In this document: piece after piece, positions 4,048 to 5,143 of the stretch
Layout: each line of letters begins with the position of its first letter
Position numbering within the stretch: the first letter of the stretch is position 1
Assembly (NCBI GenBank): GCA_031551455.1
Contig: JAVBNP010000071.1
Coordinates: 1 to 5,143 of the forward strand
Origin: JAIRLS01 sp031551455
GTDB taxonomy: Bacteria > Bacteroidota > Bacteroidia > Bacteroidales > UBA4181
Direction: 5' to 3'
Length of the DNA: 5,143 nucleotides
Notes under the pieces: model-generated
What the model was told of the DNA's origin: nothing
Database searches by the model: none
The model's input: only the letters and a program-made list of their open reading frames with translations
Position numbers and translations under genes: made by a program

Positions 4048-5143
4048 TTATCGCATTTCCAAAAAACGTAAAACAACGGGACCGATTAAACCCGAAGGCT
4101 GCAACGCTTCTTCCGCTTTCCATCCTTTCCACGGGGTGTAAGTATAATGTCCCAATCCCGAATTCGGTTTATCGGCAAGCACCCAATCGGGCCATTCGCC
4201 GGTTGCAGGAGCCGAAACCGGATTACGGGCATCGCCGATCAAACGATTAACCCATAAGTCGGTTACCGCAATTTCCAACGTGTTTTTTCCGGAACGAAGA
4301 TAATCGGTAATGTCTGCCGCAAAAGGATCCTTCCACAACAACACGACTTTCTTCCCGTTCACTTTAACCTCGGCTAAATTTTTCACCGTTCCCAAAGACA
4401 ACAGAATGCGACGATTTGACTTTTTCCGATCCGCGGGAAGCGAAAATTCGCGTTTGTAAACGGCGGTACCCGAGAAATAGCGAACGCCGTCCTCGGGATA
4501 TTCGCTCAGCGAAATCAGTTTTTTTAATTGTATCGACTCTGGAGCCCCGGCGTCGGGCGGAAAATTCACTTGCCAATCATTGCTCAAATCGATCGGTGCA
4601 ACGGATTTTGCTGTTATTTTTTCTTCTTTTCCGTCGGTTTTGGTCACGATTGCTTCTCCGGATTCGGAAAAGAACAGATGCACCTTATTGTCGACAATCC
4701 GCGCCGAGACTGCCGAAGCATCTTTTGTTTCGGACGTTTTCATTTGCAAGAGGTGTACCGCATTTCCCGGTCGGAAAATCACAAATTTCGACTCGCGGGG
4801 AACAAAATCCATCCGAACAATGGTACGACCTTCTTCGCTGCGCCATACCGGAGCGGGCTCCATCCGAGTTTCGTCCGCATACCAAAATTCCGGCACTTTT
4901 CCGCCTTCCACGCGAAATTCAGCTTCATGCGAGATATATTCGTCGGTATTATTGTAAACGAAATAGATATCCACATCTCCTTCGCGACGATGAAGGGACT
5001 CCAATCCTTTCGGTAAAGTCACGTCGGGTACTATTTGCAAAACACGCATTATCTCAATATTATCCGCGGTGTTCACCAACGTGCCTTTACCCATCTTACG
5101 TGTTTCCCCTTCTTTAAGAGAACCCCATATTTTTTCGACCATT
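4048..5143 (-). CDS. GH106-type alpha-L-rhamnosidase, C-terminal part (cut by window edge)
   Basis: The frame is open to the right edge, so the Met at 5140-5142 is not evidence of the start; about 364 residues are visible out of the roughly 900-1100 usual for the family. KMGKG (16-20), IVPDV (37-41) and LHRREGDVDIYFVYNN (50-65) match the end of the GH106 catalytic region, where HR..GD.DIYFV.N is characteristic. A beta-rich stretch (70-180) follows. The last part (about 185-361) is a GH2-like sugar-binding jelly roll: YFSGTAVYKREF (222-233), NLAEVKVNGK (255-264), DITDYLRSGKNTLEI (277-291), DLWVNRLIGD (295-304) and PSGLIGPVVL (349-358). The enzyme would remove alpha-L-rhamnose from plant or pectic glycans, probably in the periplasm; signal peptide and catalytic acids lie outside the window. 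Other GH2-like hydrolases share the C-terminal fold, so GH106 is likely but not certain. Confidence 0.85.
   Translation of the reverse strand, partial: MVEKIWGSLKEGETRKMGKGTLVNTADNIEIMRVLQIVPDVTLPKGLESLHRREGDVDIYFVYNNTDEYISHEAEFRVEGGKVPEFWYADETRMEPAPVWRSEEGRTIVRMDFVPRESKFVIFRPGNAVHLLQMKTSETKDASAVSARIVDNKVHLFFSESGEAIVTKTDGKEEKITAKSVAPIDLSNDWQVNFPPDAGAPESIQLKKLISLSEYPEDGVRYFSGTAVYKREFSLPADRKKSNRRILLSLGTVKNLAEVKVNGKKVVLLWKDPFAADITDYLRSGKNTLEIAVTDLWVNRLIGDARNPVSAPATGEWPDWVLADKPNSGLGHYTYTPWKGWKAEEALQPSGLIGPVVLRFLEMR

Noticed and set aside
3870..4076. Minus-strand 68-aa open frame
   Set aside because: It overlaps the hydrolase end and then reads through the nested inverted-repeat element; its sequence is explained by that repeat.
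4416..5117. Plus-strand 233-aa open frame opposite the hydrolase
   Set aside because: Antisense to a well-matched GH106-type sequence, with no recognisable domain and arginine/serine-rich composition typical of a shadow frame.

Overview
The window looks like chromosomal DNA of a Bacteroidota bacterium, probably order Bacteroidales. All six believable genes lie on the minus strand. Their families (head GIN / DUF2807 lipoprotein, DUF6249- and DUF5056-like small membrane proteins, a GH106-type rhamnosidase) are typical of that phylum. Start codons are preceded by A/T-rich rather than strong Shine-Dalgarno leaders, and intergenic DNA is AT-rich and full of small palindromes. The assignment rests on recognition of protein families, not on a search.

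Layout, read in transcription order (right to left). (1) 5143-4048: the C-terminal third of a large secreted-type glycoside hydrolase, best matched to GH106 alpha-L-rhamnosidase, cut by the window edge. (2) 4047-3494: a 550-base non-coding stretch holding two separate palindromic repeat structures, a 139-bp nested inverted-repeat element (3843-3981) and a cluster of three related stem-loops (3635-3728), plus smaller hairpins and a possible promoter. (3) 3493-2828: a 221-aa hemerythrin-like protein with an N-terminal FGxxLGFG segment. (4) 2827-2585: a 243-base spacer with a weak terminator candidate and two palindromes that may belong to the promoter region of the next gene. (5) 2584-249: a compact four-gene cluster made of a head GIN lipoprotein, a DUF6249-like three-helix membrane protein, an ECF sigma factor overlapping it by 17 bases, and a DUF5056-like two-helix membrane protein. 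(6) 248-1: no gene, but a row of short hairpins that may act as terminator or be a dispersed repeat.

The four-gene cluster reads as an ECF sigma regulon core. The sigma factor would be held or tuned by one or both small membrane proteins, with the surface beta-helix lipoprotein as co-transcribed output or sensor. That functional link is inferred from gene order and spacing. The hydrolase and the hemerythrin-like gene appear to be separate transcription units.

I found no CRISPR array, tRNA, rRNA, transposase or phage gene. The most unusual things are the exact 19-residue glycine periodicity in the lipoprotein and the concentration of three different palindromic repeat types in about 5 kb. I do not see a clearly new multi-gene system.
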